This document shows, in pieces, positions 23,314 through 31,553 of a stretch of DNA of 64,000 bases. The number at the start of each line of letters is the position of its first letter. Within the stretch, counting starts at the first letter, position 1. The notes below the pieces were generated by a model. The model was not told the DNA's origin and did no database searches. It saw nothing but the letters and a program-made list of their open reading frames with translations. Made by a program: the position numbers and the translations under genes. Source of the stretch: Thermus igniterrae ATCC 700962 (GTDB lineage: Bacteria; Deinococcota; Deinococci; Deinococcales; Thermaceae). The stretch is taken from the NCBI RefSeq assembly GCF_000376265.1, contig NZ_AQWU01000069.1:21809-85808 (forward strand). The letters are read 5' to 3'.

Positions 23314-25508
23314 GGGGTCAGGGTGAGGCTTCCTCCGCTCACCGAGGTGTCCTCGGTGTAGTCGGGCTTGGTAAGCGCCACGTTCCCCACGCTCAGGGTT
23401 CCGCCGCCCGTTCCCGTGACGGTGAGGACTGCGAGCTGGCCGGGTCCGGTGAAGGAGCTGTTGCACACGAGGGCCACGTTCCACTGGTTGGGGCTCGTGG
23501 ATACCTGAACGAAGTCCAGGGTGCATCCTGAGGTCAAGGCACCCGTGCCCGCGCTCAGGCTGAAGCCTGCGGGTAGCGTGACGCTAAAGAGAGCGGCGCG
23601 GTAGGCGTCCGTGGTGCCCACCAGGTTCACCCCCACGCTGTAGGTGTTGCCCGTGCGGCCCAGGAGGGTGGGTTGGAGGGCCTTGGGGGCGGCGTTAACC
23701 GTGAGGGTAAAGGCCTGGCTCCGGGCGAGGCCGCCACCTGTGGCTTGGAGGGTAAGGGTGTAGTTGCCGGGGGGCACGTTGGGCCCCACGTTCAGGACGA
23801 GGGCCACGTTGCCATTGGTGGTGGGGTTTTCGGCGAAGGCGTAGGTCACCTGGTTGCTCCCGTTGCCGAGGATGGTCCCGCTCAGGCTCAAGGACACGGG
23901 TCCAGAGAAGTGGGTGCGGTTGAGGGTGACGTTCCCTGTACCCGAAGCCCCTTGTGTTACGGCGATGTCGTTTGCGCTCACGGTGAAGTCGTAAAGGGTG
24001 ACGCTCAGGGGTTGGCTGCGGGAGAGGTTCCCCCCGGTTGCCCGCACTTGGAGGTTGTAAACCCCAGCCGGGGCGCTTCCCGCCTGCACGGTCAAGGCCA
24101 CGGGGCTGCTTGCGGGCAGGGTGGCGCTAGCCGGGCTTAGCGTGAGGGGAGTGGGGTTGCCGTTGGTGTCGGTGAGCCCCAGGCTCACGCTCCCGCTGAA
24201 GCCGCCGTAGGTGGAGAAGAACGCTTGTAGGCTTGCCGTTCCTCCCACGGGGAGGGTGAGGGCGCTCTGGTCTAGGTAGAAGTCAAACCCGGGGTTTTCC
24301 TGAACCACCAAGGCGAAAGGTTTTTCTTGGGAGTTGCTTCCGCTTTCCGCCTTGAGGCGCAGGGTGTAGGTGCCCGGGGCCACCCCGCTTCCTACGCTAA
24401 GGGTGAGGGTACCGCTGAAGGGGCCACTCAGGTTCACCGTGGAGGGGCTTGGTAGGCTCACTCCAGAGGGGGCGTCCAGGAGGCTCAGGCTCACGGTGCC
24501 TGTGAAGCCGTTCACCGGGGTAAGGCTAAAACCTAGGGTGGCGGTTCCCCCGGGGGTGGTGCTGGTGCTCGGGGCGGCTAGGTTCAAGGTGAAGCTGGGG
24601 TAGGGGGCGTGGACCCGGGCGGTGCGGGTGCCGGCGGCGCCGGCTTGGCACTGAATGCTGCCTTCCAGGGTGTTGCTCTGGGCCTGCACCTTGTAGGCCT
24701 TGCCTGCGGCTCCCTGGGGGGTTTCGTCCGTCAAGGCGATCCCTTGGGGGTGGGTGCAGGACACGGTGGGAAGGGCGCCATTCCCGGAGTTGTTGAGGAG
24801 GAGATAGGCGGACGCCCCAGGGCTCAGGGTGAAGTCCTGCGGGGCGAGCTCCAAGTTAGGTTCTAAACCCGGGTTCACGATCTTCCGCAACAGAAGGGCC
24901 AGATCTTGGCCCGTTAGAGTGCCGCTAGAGTTGAGGTCGCCGTGGTAGCGCTGGTAAGGGGTGGGGTTCGTGAGGTTGCCGGCCAGAAGATCCGCGAGCA
25001 AAACGCCATCCCCCAGGTTTACCGCCCCGTTTCCATTCAGGTCGCCCAAGGGGTTTTGCACGAAGGAGGGGTCAGCATCCCCCTGGCCGATCCCTGGTAC
25101 CGCGGATTGCGGCAGGAGCTGGGCCTGGGGCCGGAGGGTGCCTGCCCCCCAGGTTTGCCTTACCGTCCGCCCCTCGGGGTAGGTTTCCACCACCCGCACC
25201 TCCGGCCGTGCCCCAGGCCGAAGCACCTCAAAGCTGAGCGCCAAGATGGGGCCCGAGGGCGCATTGGGGGCCACCGCCGCCGCCCGGACCCTCCCCGCTT
25301 CGGCGAAGGCCTCGGCGGCGTAGGGGCCTTCCGCCCCCACGTAGCGCAACGCTGTGGGGTCAAAGGTGGCCTCCACCAAGACCCCCCGCGCGCCGTCACC
25401 CTGGAGCGCCAGGGTCCAGGTTTCCGGGGCCCGGCTCGTGGGTTGCGAGCAAGCCCCAAGCAAGAGGCCTAGGGCCAATCCTAATACCGCACGCCAACGC
25501 TCTTTCAT
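23310..25508 (-). CDS. Large cohesin/dockerin surface lipoprotein
   Basis: A 732-residue protein: lipobox LLLGAC; N-terminal cohesin-like domain (FDPTALRYVGAEGPYAAEAF); two dockerin-type calcium loops (GDLNGNGAVNLGDGVLLADL and GDLNSSGTLTGQDLALLLRK); four to five Ig-like repeats rich in Ser/Thr/Gly; and a second cohesin-like domain at the C-terminus (TYSVGVNLVGTTDAYRAALF...). Carrying cohesin and dockerin elements in one chain would let copies bind each other or its paralogue, giving a surface fibre. It is the first gene of the polysaccharide operon; the ATG at 25508 follows AGGAGGTGCC. Calcium-dependent assembly is inference. Confidence 0.75.
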   Translation of the reverse strand: MKERWRAVLGLALGLLLGACSQPTSRAPETWTLALQGDGARGVLVEATFDPTALRYVGAEGPYAAEAFAEAGRVRAAAVAPNAPSGPILALSFEVLRPGARPEVRVVETYPEGRTVRQTWGAGTLRPQAQLLPQSAVPGIGQGDADPSFVQNPLGDLNGNGAVNLGDGVLLADLLAGNLTNPTPYQRYHGDLNSSGTLTGQDLALLLRKIVNPGLEPNLELAPQDFTLSPGASAYLLLNNSGNGALPTVSCTHPQGIALTDETPQGAAGKAYKVQAQSNTLEGSIQCQAGAAGTRTARVHAPYPSFTLNLAAPSTSTTPGGTATLGFSLTPVNGFTGTVSLSLLDAPSGVSLPSPSTVNLSGPFSGTLTLSVGSGVAPGTYTLRLKAESGSNSQEKPFALVVQENPGFDFYLDQSALTLPVGGTASLQAFFSTYGGFSGSVSLGLTDTNGNPTPLTLSPASATLPASSPVALTVQAGSAPAGVYNLQVRATGGNLSRSQPLSVTLYDFTVSANDIAVTQGASGTGNVTLNRTHFSGPVSLSLSGTILGNGSNQVTYAFAENPTTNGNVALVLNVGPNVPPGNYTLTLQATGGGLARSQAFTLTVNAAPKALQPTLLGRTGNTYSVGVNLVGTTDAYRAALFSVTLPAGFSLSAGTGALTSGCTLDFVQVSTSPNQWNVALVCNSSFTGPGQLAVLTVTGTGGGTLSVGNVALTKPDYTEDTSVSGGSLTLTP

Positions 25509-25752
25509 GGCACCTCCTGAATACGAACCCAAAATCTTTAGCGGGATGGAAGACAACAGACCAAACCTCCCCAGAGGAGGGAAAGGAGAACCGCCACGCT
25601 GCGGGGGAAGAAGGCATCAATTATCCATGGATCTCTGCTTCCACCCCGCTATCCCAAGCTTAGAAGGAGGTGAGGAACTTGTCTTCCGACTTTGGGCCTA
25701 GGTCAAAGGTTACCAGTGCCCTAAGTCTTTTATACGGAAGGTCCTAAGCCTC
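25509..25752 (-). other. Untranslated leader region of the polysaccharide operon
   Basis: A 244-bp gap without a gene between the CBM9-GH114 gene and the large lipoprotein gene. It should contain the operon promoter. I see an AGGAGG ribosome site, a small hairpin (CCTCC at 25566-25570 with GGAGG at 25576-25580) and a possible -10 GATAAT near 25630, but no convincing -35 and no recognisable c-di-GMP riboswitch. Confidence 0.3.
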
Positions 25753-27138
25753 CTACGGGAACTCCGTCAGCCCGCCCAAGGCCACGTAGGGCAGGAAGCC
25801 AAGCTCCAGGGCGCGCTGTTCCGCCCAAGCCTTGGCCTCGAGGCTTGGGGCCACATCCAGGCTCAAGGCGGGAAGCCCCCGGCTTCGGAAGGGCCAGACG
25901 GGGCTCGGGTCGGCCAGGCTGGGCCTTCCGGCGGCGTCCAGGGAGAGGCCCGAATAGACGACCCCATCTAGGTAACGGGCGGTGCGCCGCAAGACCCGGA
26001 AGCCCCGGTGTTGCAGGAAAAGGGCCCCGGGTTCGGCCTGGCGTAAGCCTCGCACCAAGGCGGCTAGGGCGGGGATTTTCTCCGGGTAAAGATCGGCCAG
26101 GTCCAGCCCGTCCAGGAAGAAGCCTTCAAACCCCAAGGCGAGCAGCCGGGCCGCCTCGGCCCGCACGTAGGCCCGCCAAGCGGGGGACGCAGGGTCCATG
26201 AGGAGGGCGTCCGGCGCGTAGGGGTTGGGTCCCAAAGCGGCGTGCTGCCACCCTCGGGCTTCCGCCTCCTTTTGGGGAACCACCCCCAGGGGCAGGTAGG
26301 CCACCACCTTCGTTCCCCCCTCCTTGAGCCCTCGCACCAGGTCCAAGGGGGCTTCCCGGGCCAAGACCACCAGGTCGTACGCCCGGAGGCGGGCAAGGGT
26401 TTTGGGATCTCCCCCGTAGTAAAGCGCCCAGCGCTTAAGCCCTTGGAGGCGGCTTGGAATGGGGGGAAGGGCCGCTTCCCGGGCCCGCACCTCTGCGGTT
26501 AGGGCCTCGAGGTCCTGCGGGGCCTGGAGGAAGACCAGGTAGCCGTAATTGCCCGGGGAGTGGAAGCTTCCCCCCATGGGCCAGAGGGTGTACTCCTGGG
26601 CACTCGGGTGGCCGCGGCCCACCTTGAGTTGCCACAGGCTCCCGGGCTTGGGGGGAGGAAGGGCTTCCCCGAAGGGGATGCGCAGGGCCGCCCACCACCC
26701 CCCCGGGAACGTCCCGGTCCGGGCCTCGTAGGAAAGGGGAGCGGTGTAGCGCCGGAAGCGCACGCCCTTGGGGTTCACCGCCAGGTGCAGGTCCGGGGCC
26801 TCCTCGTCAAAGGGGTCCCACCGCAGGAAGACCTCGAGGGTATCGTCCTGCCACCACTCGGGGTCGTCCGGGCCCCGCTCCGCCTTGGGCGGCGCCTCCT
26901 GCTCCAGGCGGGCCAGCACGTACAAGGCCTCGCCGTCGTAGGCCACCTGGAAGCTCCCGGGAAAGCGGGCGGTTTCGGGGGGGTACGTGGTGGTGAGGCG
27001 AAGGGAATAGACGGGAAGCCCCGGGTAGCTTTCCACGCCCCAGGGGCCTTGCGGGCGGGGCAGGGCTTGGGCCACCACCACCCTTTGGGCCAAGGCCAAT
27101 CCACCCAGGGTCAATAGGGCTAGCAAAATTCGGAGCAT
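25753..27138 (-). CDS. Secreted CBM9-like plus GH114-like protein
   Basis: A 461-residue protein: signal peptide (LRILLALLTLGGLALAQ), a CBM9-like beta domain (about 20-200; FQVAYDGEALYVLARLEQ, WWQDDTLEVFLRW, HLAVNPKG), then a GH114/TM1410-like barrel (RWALYYGG, DLVVLAREAPLDLV, VVAYLPLG, GFEGFFLDGLDLADLYP, LQHRGFRVL). The CBM9-like part probably holds a sugar chain while the barrel cuts galactosamine polymers outside the inner membrane. It lies just upstream of the polysaccharide operon on the same strand, 244 bp away, and shares the barrel type with two other proteins here. Confidence 0.75.
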   Translation of the reverse strand: MLRILLALLTLGGLALAQRVVVAQALPRPQGPWGVESYPGLPVYSLRLTTTYPPETARFPGSFQVAYDGEALYVLARLEQEAPPKAERGPDDPEWWQDDTLEVFLRWDPFDEEAPDLHLAVNPKGVRFRRYTAPLSYEARTGTFPGGWWAALRIPFGEALPPPKPGSLWQLKVGRGHPSAQEYTLWPMGGSFHSPGNYGYLVFLQAPQDLEALTAEVRAREAALPPIPSRLQGLKRWALYYGGDPKTLARLRAYDLVVLAREAPLDLVRGLKEGGTKVVAYLPLGVVPQKEAEARGWQHAALGPNPYAPDALLMDPASPAWRAYVRAEAARLLALGFEGFFLDGLDLADLYPEKIPALAALVRGLRQAEPGALFLQHRGFRVLRRTARYLDGVVYSGLSLDAAGRPSLADPSPVWPFRSRGLPALSLDVAPSLEAKAWAEQRALELGFLPYVALGGLTEFP

Positions 27139-27155
27139 GGATTCACTATAGCCCC

Positions 27156-27953
27156 TTAGCGCCTGGGGTCCAGCCGGTCCCTTAGCCCGTCCCCCAAGAG
27201 GTTGAAGCCGAGCACCGCCAGGGTGAGGGCGAGCCCCGGCACCAAGGCGGGGAAAGGGGAGAGGGGCAGGAAGCTTTGCGCCTCCCGGAGCATCCGCCCC
27301 AGGCTCGGGGCGGGGGGCTGGACGCCGAGGCCCAGGTAGGAAAGGGCGGCCTCGGCCAGGAGGGCGGCGGCGAAGGCCAGGCTGGCCTGGACGAGGAGGG
27401 GCCCGAGGAGGTTCGGCAGGAGGTGGCGGAGGAGGATCCGCCCCCTCGAGGCCCCCAAGGCCACGGCCGCCTCCACAAACGGGGCGCTCCGGAGGCTTAA
27501 GGCGTAGGCCCGGGCCAGGCGGAAGAAGGCGGGCACCATGGAAAGCCCCACGGCCAGCATGCTGCTCAGGGCCCCAGGCCCGAGGAGGGCGGCGAAGAGG
27601 AGGGCGAGGAGAAGCCCGGGGAGGGCGTAAAGCGCCTCCATCAGGAGGCTAAGCGCCCCGTCCCATGGCCCCGCCAAATAGCCGGCGAAAAGGCCCAAGG
27701 CCACCCCCAGGGTAAACCCCACCCCCACGGCGATGCCGCCCACCCAGAGGGCGTTTTTGGCCCCGTGGAGGACCCTCGCCAGGAGGTCCCGGCCCAAGGG
27801 GTCGGTGCCCAGGGGGTGCTCGGGGGAAGGGGGGCTCAGGCGGCGGAGGAAGTCGGGGGCGTTGGGGTCCACGGGGTAGAGGAAGGAGGCGAGGGCCAGG
27901 AGGAGGAAGAGGCCCACCAGGAGGCACCCCAGGAGGAGGCTTGGGCTACGCAT
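27156..27953 (-). CDS. dppC: Dipeptide-type ABC transporter permease (DppC)
   Basis: A 265-residue membrane protein with DppC/OppC features: FLRRLSPPSPEHPLGTDPLGRDLLARVLHGAK after the first helix and the EAA loop EAAVALGASRGRILLRHLLPN. It forms the channel with the DppB subunit whose gene overlaps by 8 nt upstream. No ATPase gene follows, so the energising subunits must come from elsewhere in the genome. Confidence 0.88.
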   Translation of the reverse strand: MRSPSLLLGCLLVGLFLLLALASFLYPVDPNAPDFLRRLSPPSPEHPLGTDPLGRDLLARVLHGAKNALWVGGIAVGVGFTLGVALGLFAGYLAGPWDGALSLLMEALYALPGLLLALLFAALLGPGALSSMLAVGLSMVPAFFRLARAYALSLRSAPFVEAAVALGASRGRILLRHLLPNLLGPLLVQASLAFAAALLAEAALSYLGLGVQPPAPSLGRMLREAQSFLPLSPFPALVPGLALTLAVLGFNLLGDGLRDRLDPRR

Positions 27954-28881
27954 ACTCCACCCTCGGGTCCAAAAGCCCGTAGAGGAGGTCCACCAAGACG
28001 TTGAAGAGCACGATGAGGGCCGCCATGGTGAGGACCAGGCCCTGGAGGAGGGGGTAGTCCCGGGCCTCCAGGGCGGTGAGGGCCAGGCTCCCCAGGCCCG
28101 GCAGGGCGAAGACCGCCTCCACCACCACCGCCCCCGTGAGGAGGAAGCCCCCCTCGAGGCCGAGCAGGGTGACCAGGGGAAGGCTTGCCGGCTTCAGGGC
28201 GTGCTTGAGGAGGACGGAAGGCTCCGGCACCCCCTTGGCCCGGGCGGTGCGGATGTAGTCCTGGGAAAGCACCTCCAGGAGGCTCGCCCGGGCCATGCGG
28301 AACAGGATGGCGGCCCGGGAAAGGGCCAGGGTGAGGGCGGGGAGGAGGAGGTGGCGGAGGGCCTCCCTGGGGCTCGCCCAGCCCGGGAAGCCGCTTGCGG
28401 GCAGGAGCGGGAGATGGACGGCGAAGAGGTAAAGGAAGACCACCCCCAAAAAGAACGTGGGGAGGGACTGCAGGACGGTCACAAGGCCGCTTAGGGCAAG
28501 GTCCAAAGGGGGAAAGCGCACCGCAAGGAGCGCCAAGGGGAGGGCCAAGGCCAAGGCCCCCAAAAGCCCCAGGAAGACCAGGGCCAAGGACAGGGAAAGC
28601 CGCTCCTCTAGGAGTTCCGCCACGGGCTTGCCGTAGCGGATGGACTCCCCCAGGTCCATGCGGGCAAGCCCCCCGAGCCAGTCCAGGTAGCGCGCCAGGG
28701 GGGGCTTGTCCAGACCCAAGGACCTCTCCAGGGCCGCCCGGGCCTCGGGGGAGGCCTCGAGGCCCAGGATGGCCTGCACCGGATCCCCAGGCAGGAGGAG
28801 GAGGGAGGCGAAGACCAAGGTGGCGGCAAGCCAAAGGGTGGCCAGGGCGAGGAGGAGGCGCCTTAAGAGGAAGCCCCGCAT
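27946..28881 (-). CDS. dppB: Dipeptide-type ABC transporter permease (DppB)
   Basis: A 311-residue membrane protein with DppB hallmarks: the GDPVQAILG extracytoplasmic segment, YLDWLGGLARMDLGESIRYGKPV, the EAA loop DYIRTARAKGVPEPSVLLKHALKP and a C-terminal LLDPRVEYA. Its start directly follows the binding-protein stop (28881/28882). It is intact and of standard length. Confidence 0.9.
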   Translation of the reverse strand: MRGFLLRRLLLALATLWLAATLVFASLLLLPGDPVQAILGLEASPEARAALERSLGLDKPPLARYLDWLGGLARMDLGESIRYGKPVAELLEERLSLSLALVFLGLLGALALALPLALLAVRFPPLDLALSGLVTVLQSLPTFFLGVVFLYLFAVHLPLLPASGFPGWASPREALRHLLLPALTLALSRAAILFRMARASLLEVLSQDYIRTARAKGVPEPSVLLKHALKPASLPLVTLLGLEGGFLLTGAVVVEAVFALPGLGSLALTALEARDYPLLQGLVLTMAALIVLFNVLVDLLYGLLDPRVEYA

Positions 28882-30360
28882 CTAGCGCGCCAGGTAGACC
28901 CGGGTCACGTTGAGGCTCGGGGTGGGCTGGTTCTGCCACCAGCCCATCACCTCCCGGCGCATGGCGGCGATGTAGGGGGCGTTCATCACCCAGACGTTCA
29001 CCGCGTCCTGGGCCAGGAGGCGTTGCATTTCCTTCATGAGCTCACAGGCCCGGTTGGGGTCGGGGGTGCGCAGGTACTGGGTGTAAAGCTCCCGGAAGCG
29101 AGGGGAGTCGTAGCGGAAGTAGTAGCTCGGGTTGGCGTATATCCCGATGTCGTGGGGCTCGGAGTGGCCGATGATGGTCATCTGGTAGTCCGCCCCGCGG
29201 AAGACCCGGGAAAGCCAGGTGGCCCACTCCACCACCTCCAGCCGGGCCTGGACCCCGATCTGGCCCAGCTGGGCGGCGATGGCCTCCCCGAGCCGCCGCT
29301 CATAGGGGTAAGGGGCCGCCAAGGTGAAGGTGAAGCGCAAGGGGTTATTGGGCCCGTACCCCGCCTCCTGCAAAAGGGCCCGGGCCCGGGCGGGGTCGTA
29401 GGGGTAGAAGCCGGAGAGGTCTTCGTAGCACCGCTCTCCCGGCGAGCGGTGGCTGCCGATGGGGGTGCCATAGCCCAGCATCACCCCCTCCACCAGGGCC
29501 TTCTTGTCCACGGCGTGCTGCATGGCCCGGCGCACCCGGAGGTCGTTGAAGGGGGGGCGGCTGTTGTTCATGCCCACGGTGATCTCCGTGGTGGTGAAGC
29601 CCGTGACCACCTTGAAGGCGGGGTCCCGCTGCAACACCAGGGCGTTTTCCGGGCTCACCCCCAGGCCGATCACGTGGATGTCCCCGGCCCGGAGGGCGGC
29701 GAGCTGGGCGTTCGGGTCGGGGAGGAAGCGGAAGAAGACCCGGTCCAGGTAGGGAAGGCCGGGCTCGTAATAGCCGTCAAAGCGCTCCAACCGCACCCCC
29801 ACCCCCCGCTCCCAAGCCACGAAGCGGAAGGGTCCGGTGCCGATGGGGTTCGTGCGCTGCTCCTCCACCCGCCCTTTGGGCCCGATGACGGAGTCGGGGC
29901 GGGCCAGGTTGAAGAGGAAGTCCTGGTTGGGCTGGCGCAGGCGGAAGACCACGGTGTAGGGGTCCTTGGCCTCCACGCTTTGGATGTCCTGGTAGTACTC
30001 GGGGTGGGTGTGGCCGGACTTGGGGTCCCGGGCGCGGGTGAACTTGAAGACCACGTCCTCGGCGGTGAAGGGGCTCCCGTTGTGAAAGCGTACCCCCTTG
30101 CGCAGGTAGAAGGTCCAGGTGAGGCTCGTGGGGCTTCCCTGCCAGCGCTCCGCCAGGGCGGGCACGATCTCCCCCTTCTCATTGAACTTCACCAGGCCCT
30201 GGAGGACGTTGTCGTAGAGCATCCGGGGAATCTCCTGGCTGGTGGAAGCCGTGGGGTCCAGGACCGGGGGTTCGGCCAGGATGGCCACCCTTAGCTCCCC
30301 GCCCCGGGTCTGGGCCAGGGCTAGGCCCAACAGCAGCACCAAAGCCAGCCACTTTCGCAT
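28882..30360 (-). CDS. Peptide/nickel-type ABC substrate-binding protein (SBP family 5)
   Basis: A 492-residue exported protein: signal peptide (WLALVLLLGLALAQ), then family 5 signatures PPVLDPTASTSQEIPRMLYDNVLQGLVKF, WTFYLRKGVRFHNGSPFTAEDVVF, GTGPFRFVAWERG and RRAMQHAVDKKALV. Members bind oligopeptides, glutathione, nickel chelates or sugars. It heads a three-gene import operon downstream of an M20 peptidase gene, so peptide or acyl-amino-acid uptake is plausible. The ATG at 30360 has AAAGGAGG upstream. Confidence 0.88.
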   Translation of the reverse strand: MRKWLALVLLLGLALAQTRGGELRVAILAEPPVLDPTASTSQEIPRMLYDNVLQGLVKFNEKGEIVPALAERWQGSPTSLTWTFYLRKGVRFHNGSPFTAEDVVFKFTRARDPKSGHTHPEYYQDIQSVEAKDPYTVVFRLRQPNQDFLFNLARPDSVIGPKGRVEEQRTNPIGTGPFRFVAWERGVGVRLERFDGYYEPGLPYLDRVFFRFLPDPNAQLAALRAGDIHVIGLGVSPENALVLQRDPAFKVVTGFTTTEITVGMNNSRPPFNDLRVRRAMQHAVDKKALVEGVMLGYGTPIGSHRSPGERCYEDLSGFYPYDPARARALLQEAGYGPNNPLRFTFTLAAPYPYERRLGEAIAAQLGQIGVQARLEVVEWATWLSRVFRGADYQMTIIGHSEPHDIGIYANPSYYFRYDSPRFRELYTQYLRTPDPNRACELMKEMQRLLAQDAVNVWVMNAPYIAAMRREVMGWWQNQPTPSLNVTRVYLAR

Positions 30361-30377
30361 GGGGACCTCCTTTGGCC

Positions 30378-30390
30378 TAAACTTACCACG
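30378..30390 (-). promoter_or_regulatory. Second copy of the CGTGGTAAGTTTA element
   Basis: An exact copy (minus strand) of the 13-mer at 13980-13992, here 17 nt before the peptide-binding-protein ATG and starting right after the M20 stop codon. It may be an extended -10 promoter or a shared operator. Function is not known. Confidence 0.4.
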
Positions 30391-30391
30391 C

Positions 30392-31549
30392 CTACTCCAG
30401 GAAGAGCACGGCCAAGGCGGCGTAGACCCGGGCCGCCTGAACCACCTCCTCCAGGTCCACCCACTCGTCCGTCTGGTGGGGAAGGGTCTTCTTCCCCGGA
30501 CCCATGACCACCACGGGCAGGCCGGCCCAGGCCCTTAGGAAGGTGCCGTCCGTGGCCCCGGGCACCCCGCCCAGGCGGAAGGGAAGGCCCAGGAGTTGGA
30601 GGGCTTCCTCCGCCGCCTGGACCAGGGGGTCTTCCCGAGGGGTTTCCACGGGGGGGCGGTCCTCGAGGACCTCCACCTCCACCCCGGCAAGCCGGCGGAC
30701 CTCGGCTACCAGATGGTCGTGGTCCATCCCCGGCACGGTGCGCACGTCCAGGGCCACCTCCGCCCAGGGTGGGATCACGTTGAGCTGCCCCTCCCCGGCG
30801 CTGGCCAGGAAGCGGGTGGGGGTGAGGTAGGGAAGGCCCAAATAGGGGTGGGAGAAGGCCTCCTGCCAACGGCCTTCCTGCTCCGCAAGCCCCACCAGGA
30901 AGCGGGCCGCCTTGGGGATGGGGTTGTCCCCGGCGTAGGGCATGGCCCCGTGGGCCATGCGCCCGGGGAAGCGGAGCCTGAGGCGCAGGGCTCCCTTCTG
31001 CCAGAGGCAGGCCTCCATCTCCTCGGGCTCGGCCACCACCGCTCCCCGGAAACCCCGGGCCAGGCCCCCTTGCACGAAGGTCTTGACCCCCTGCATCATT
31101 CCCTCCTCGTCCACCAGGGCGGCCAGGCGCAGGGGGCGCCTGGGCTTTCCCAGGACCCGCTTCACCGCCAAAAGGGCCCCCACCAGGGCGGCCAGGCCTC
31201 CCTTCATGTCGCAGGCTCCCCGGCCGTAGAGGCGCCCTCCTTCCACCACCCCGGCGTAGGGGGGATGGGTCCAGAGGGCCTCCTCCCCGGGGGTGACCAC
31301 GTCCGTGTGGCCCTCGAGGATAAGCCCCCCTTTCCCTTCCCCCAGGTCCGCCACCAGGTTGGGCCTTCCCGGGGCCACCCCTTGCCGAAAGGGGGCTAGG
31401 CCCCTTGCCCGCAGGTACTCTTCCAGGAAGGCCACCACCCCTTCCTCCCCCGGCCCCGGGTAGTGGCTGGGGATCCGCACCAGGGCCTGGGCCAGGGCCA
31501 TGACCTCCTTAGCCTCCACCGCCTCCGCCGCCAGGAGGGCGCGGCTCAT
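30392..31549 (-). CDS. M20-family metallopeptidase (ArgE/DapE/CPG2-like)
   Basis: A 385-residue M20 enzyme: LILEGHTDVV (metal His/Asp), GRGACDMKGGLAALV (bridging Asp), VDEEGMMQGVK (general-base Glu-Glu), VVAEPEEM and a late ATDGTFLRAW segment. The family hydrolyses N-acyl amino acids or dipeptides with two metal ions in the cytoplasm. It follows the aldehyde dehydrogenase gene by 4 nt and precedes a peptide-type importer. The ATG at 31549 is chosen over an in-frame start inside the upstream gene. Confidence 0.85.
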   Translation of the reverse strand: MSRALLAAEAVEAKEVMALAQALVRIPSHYPGPGEEGVVAFLEEYLRARGLAPFRQGVAPGRPNLVADLGEGKGGLILEGHTDVVTPGEEALWTHPPYAGVVEGGRLYGRGACDMKGGLAALVGALLAVKRVLGKPRRPLRLAALVDEEGMMQGVKTFVQGGLARGFRGAVVAEPEEMEACLWQKGALRLRLRFPGRMAHGAMPYAGDNPIPKAARFLVGLAEQEGRWQEAFSHPYLGLPYLTPTRFLASAGEGQLNVIPPWAEVALDVRTVPGMDHDHLVAEVRRLAGVEVEVLEDRPPVETPREDPLVQAAEEALQLLGLPFRLGGVPGATDGTFLRAWAGLPVVVMGPGKKTLPHQTDEWVDLEEVVQAARVYAALAVLFLE

Positions 31550-31553
31550 CCCC

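Noticed and set aside
25509..25752. A c-di-GMP (GEMM) riboswitch before the polysaccharide operon
   Set aside because: The expected conserved helices and GCAAA-type core are not visible; only a short 5-bp hairpin is present.
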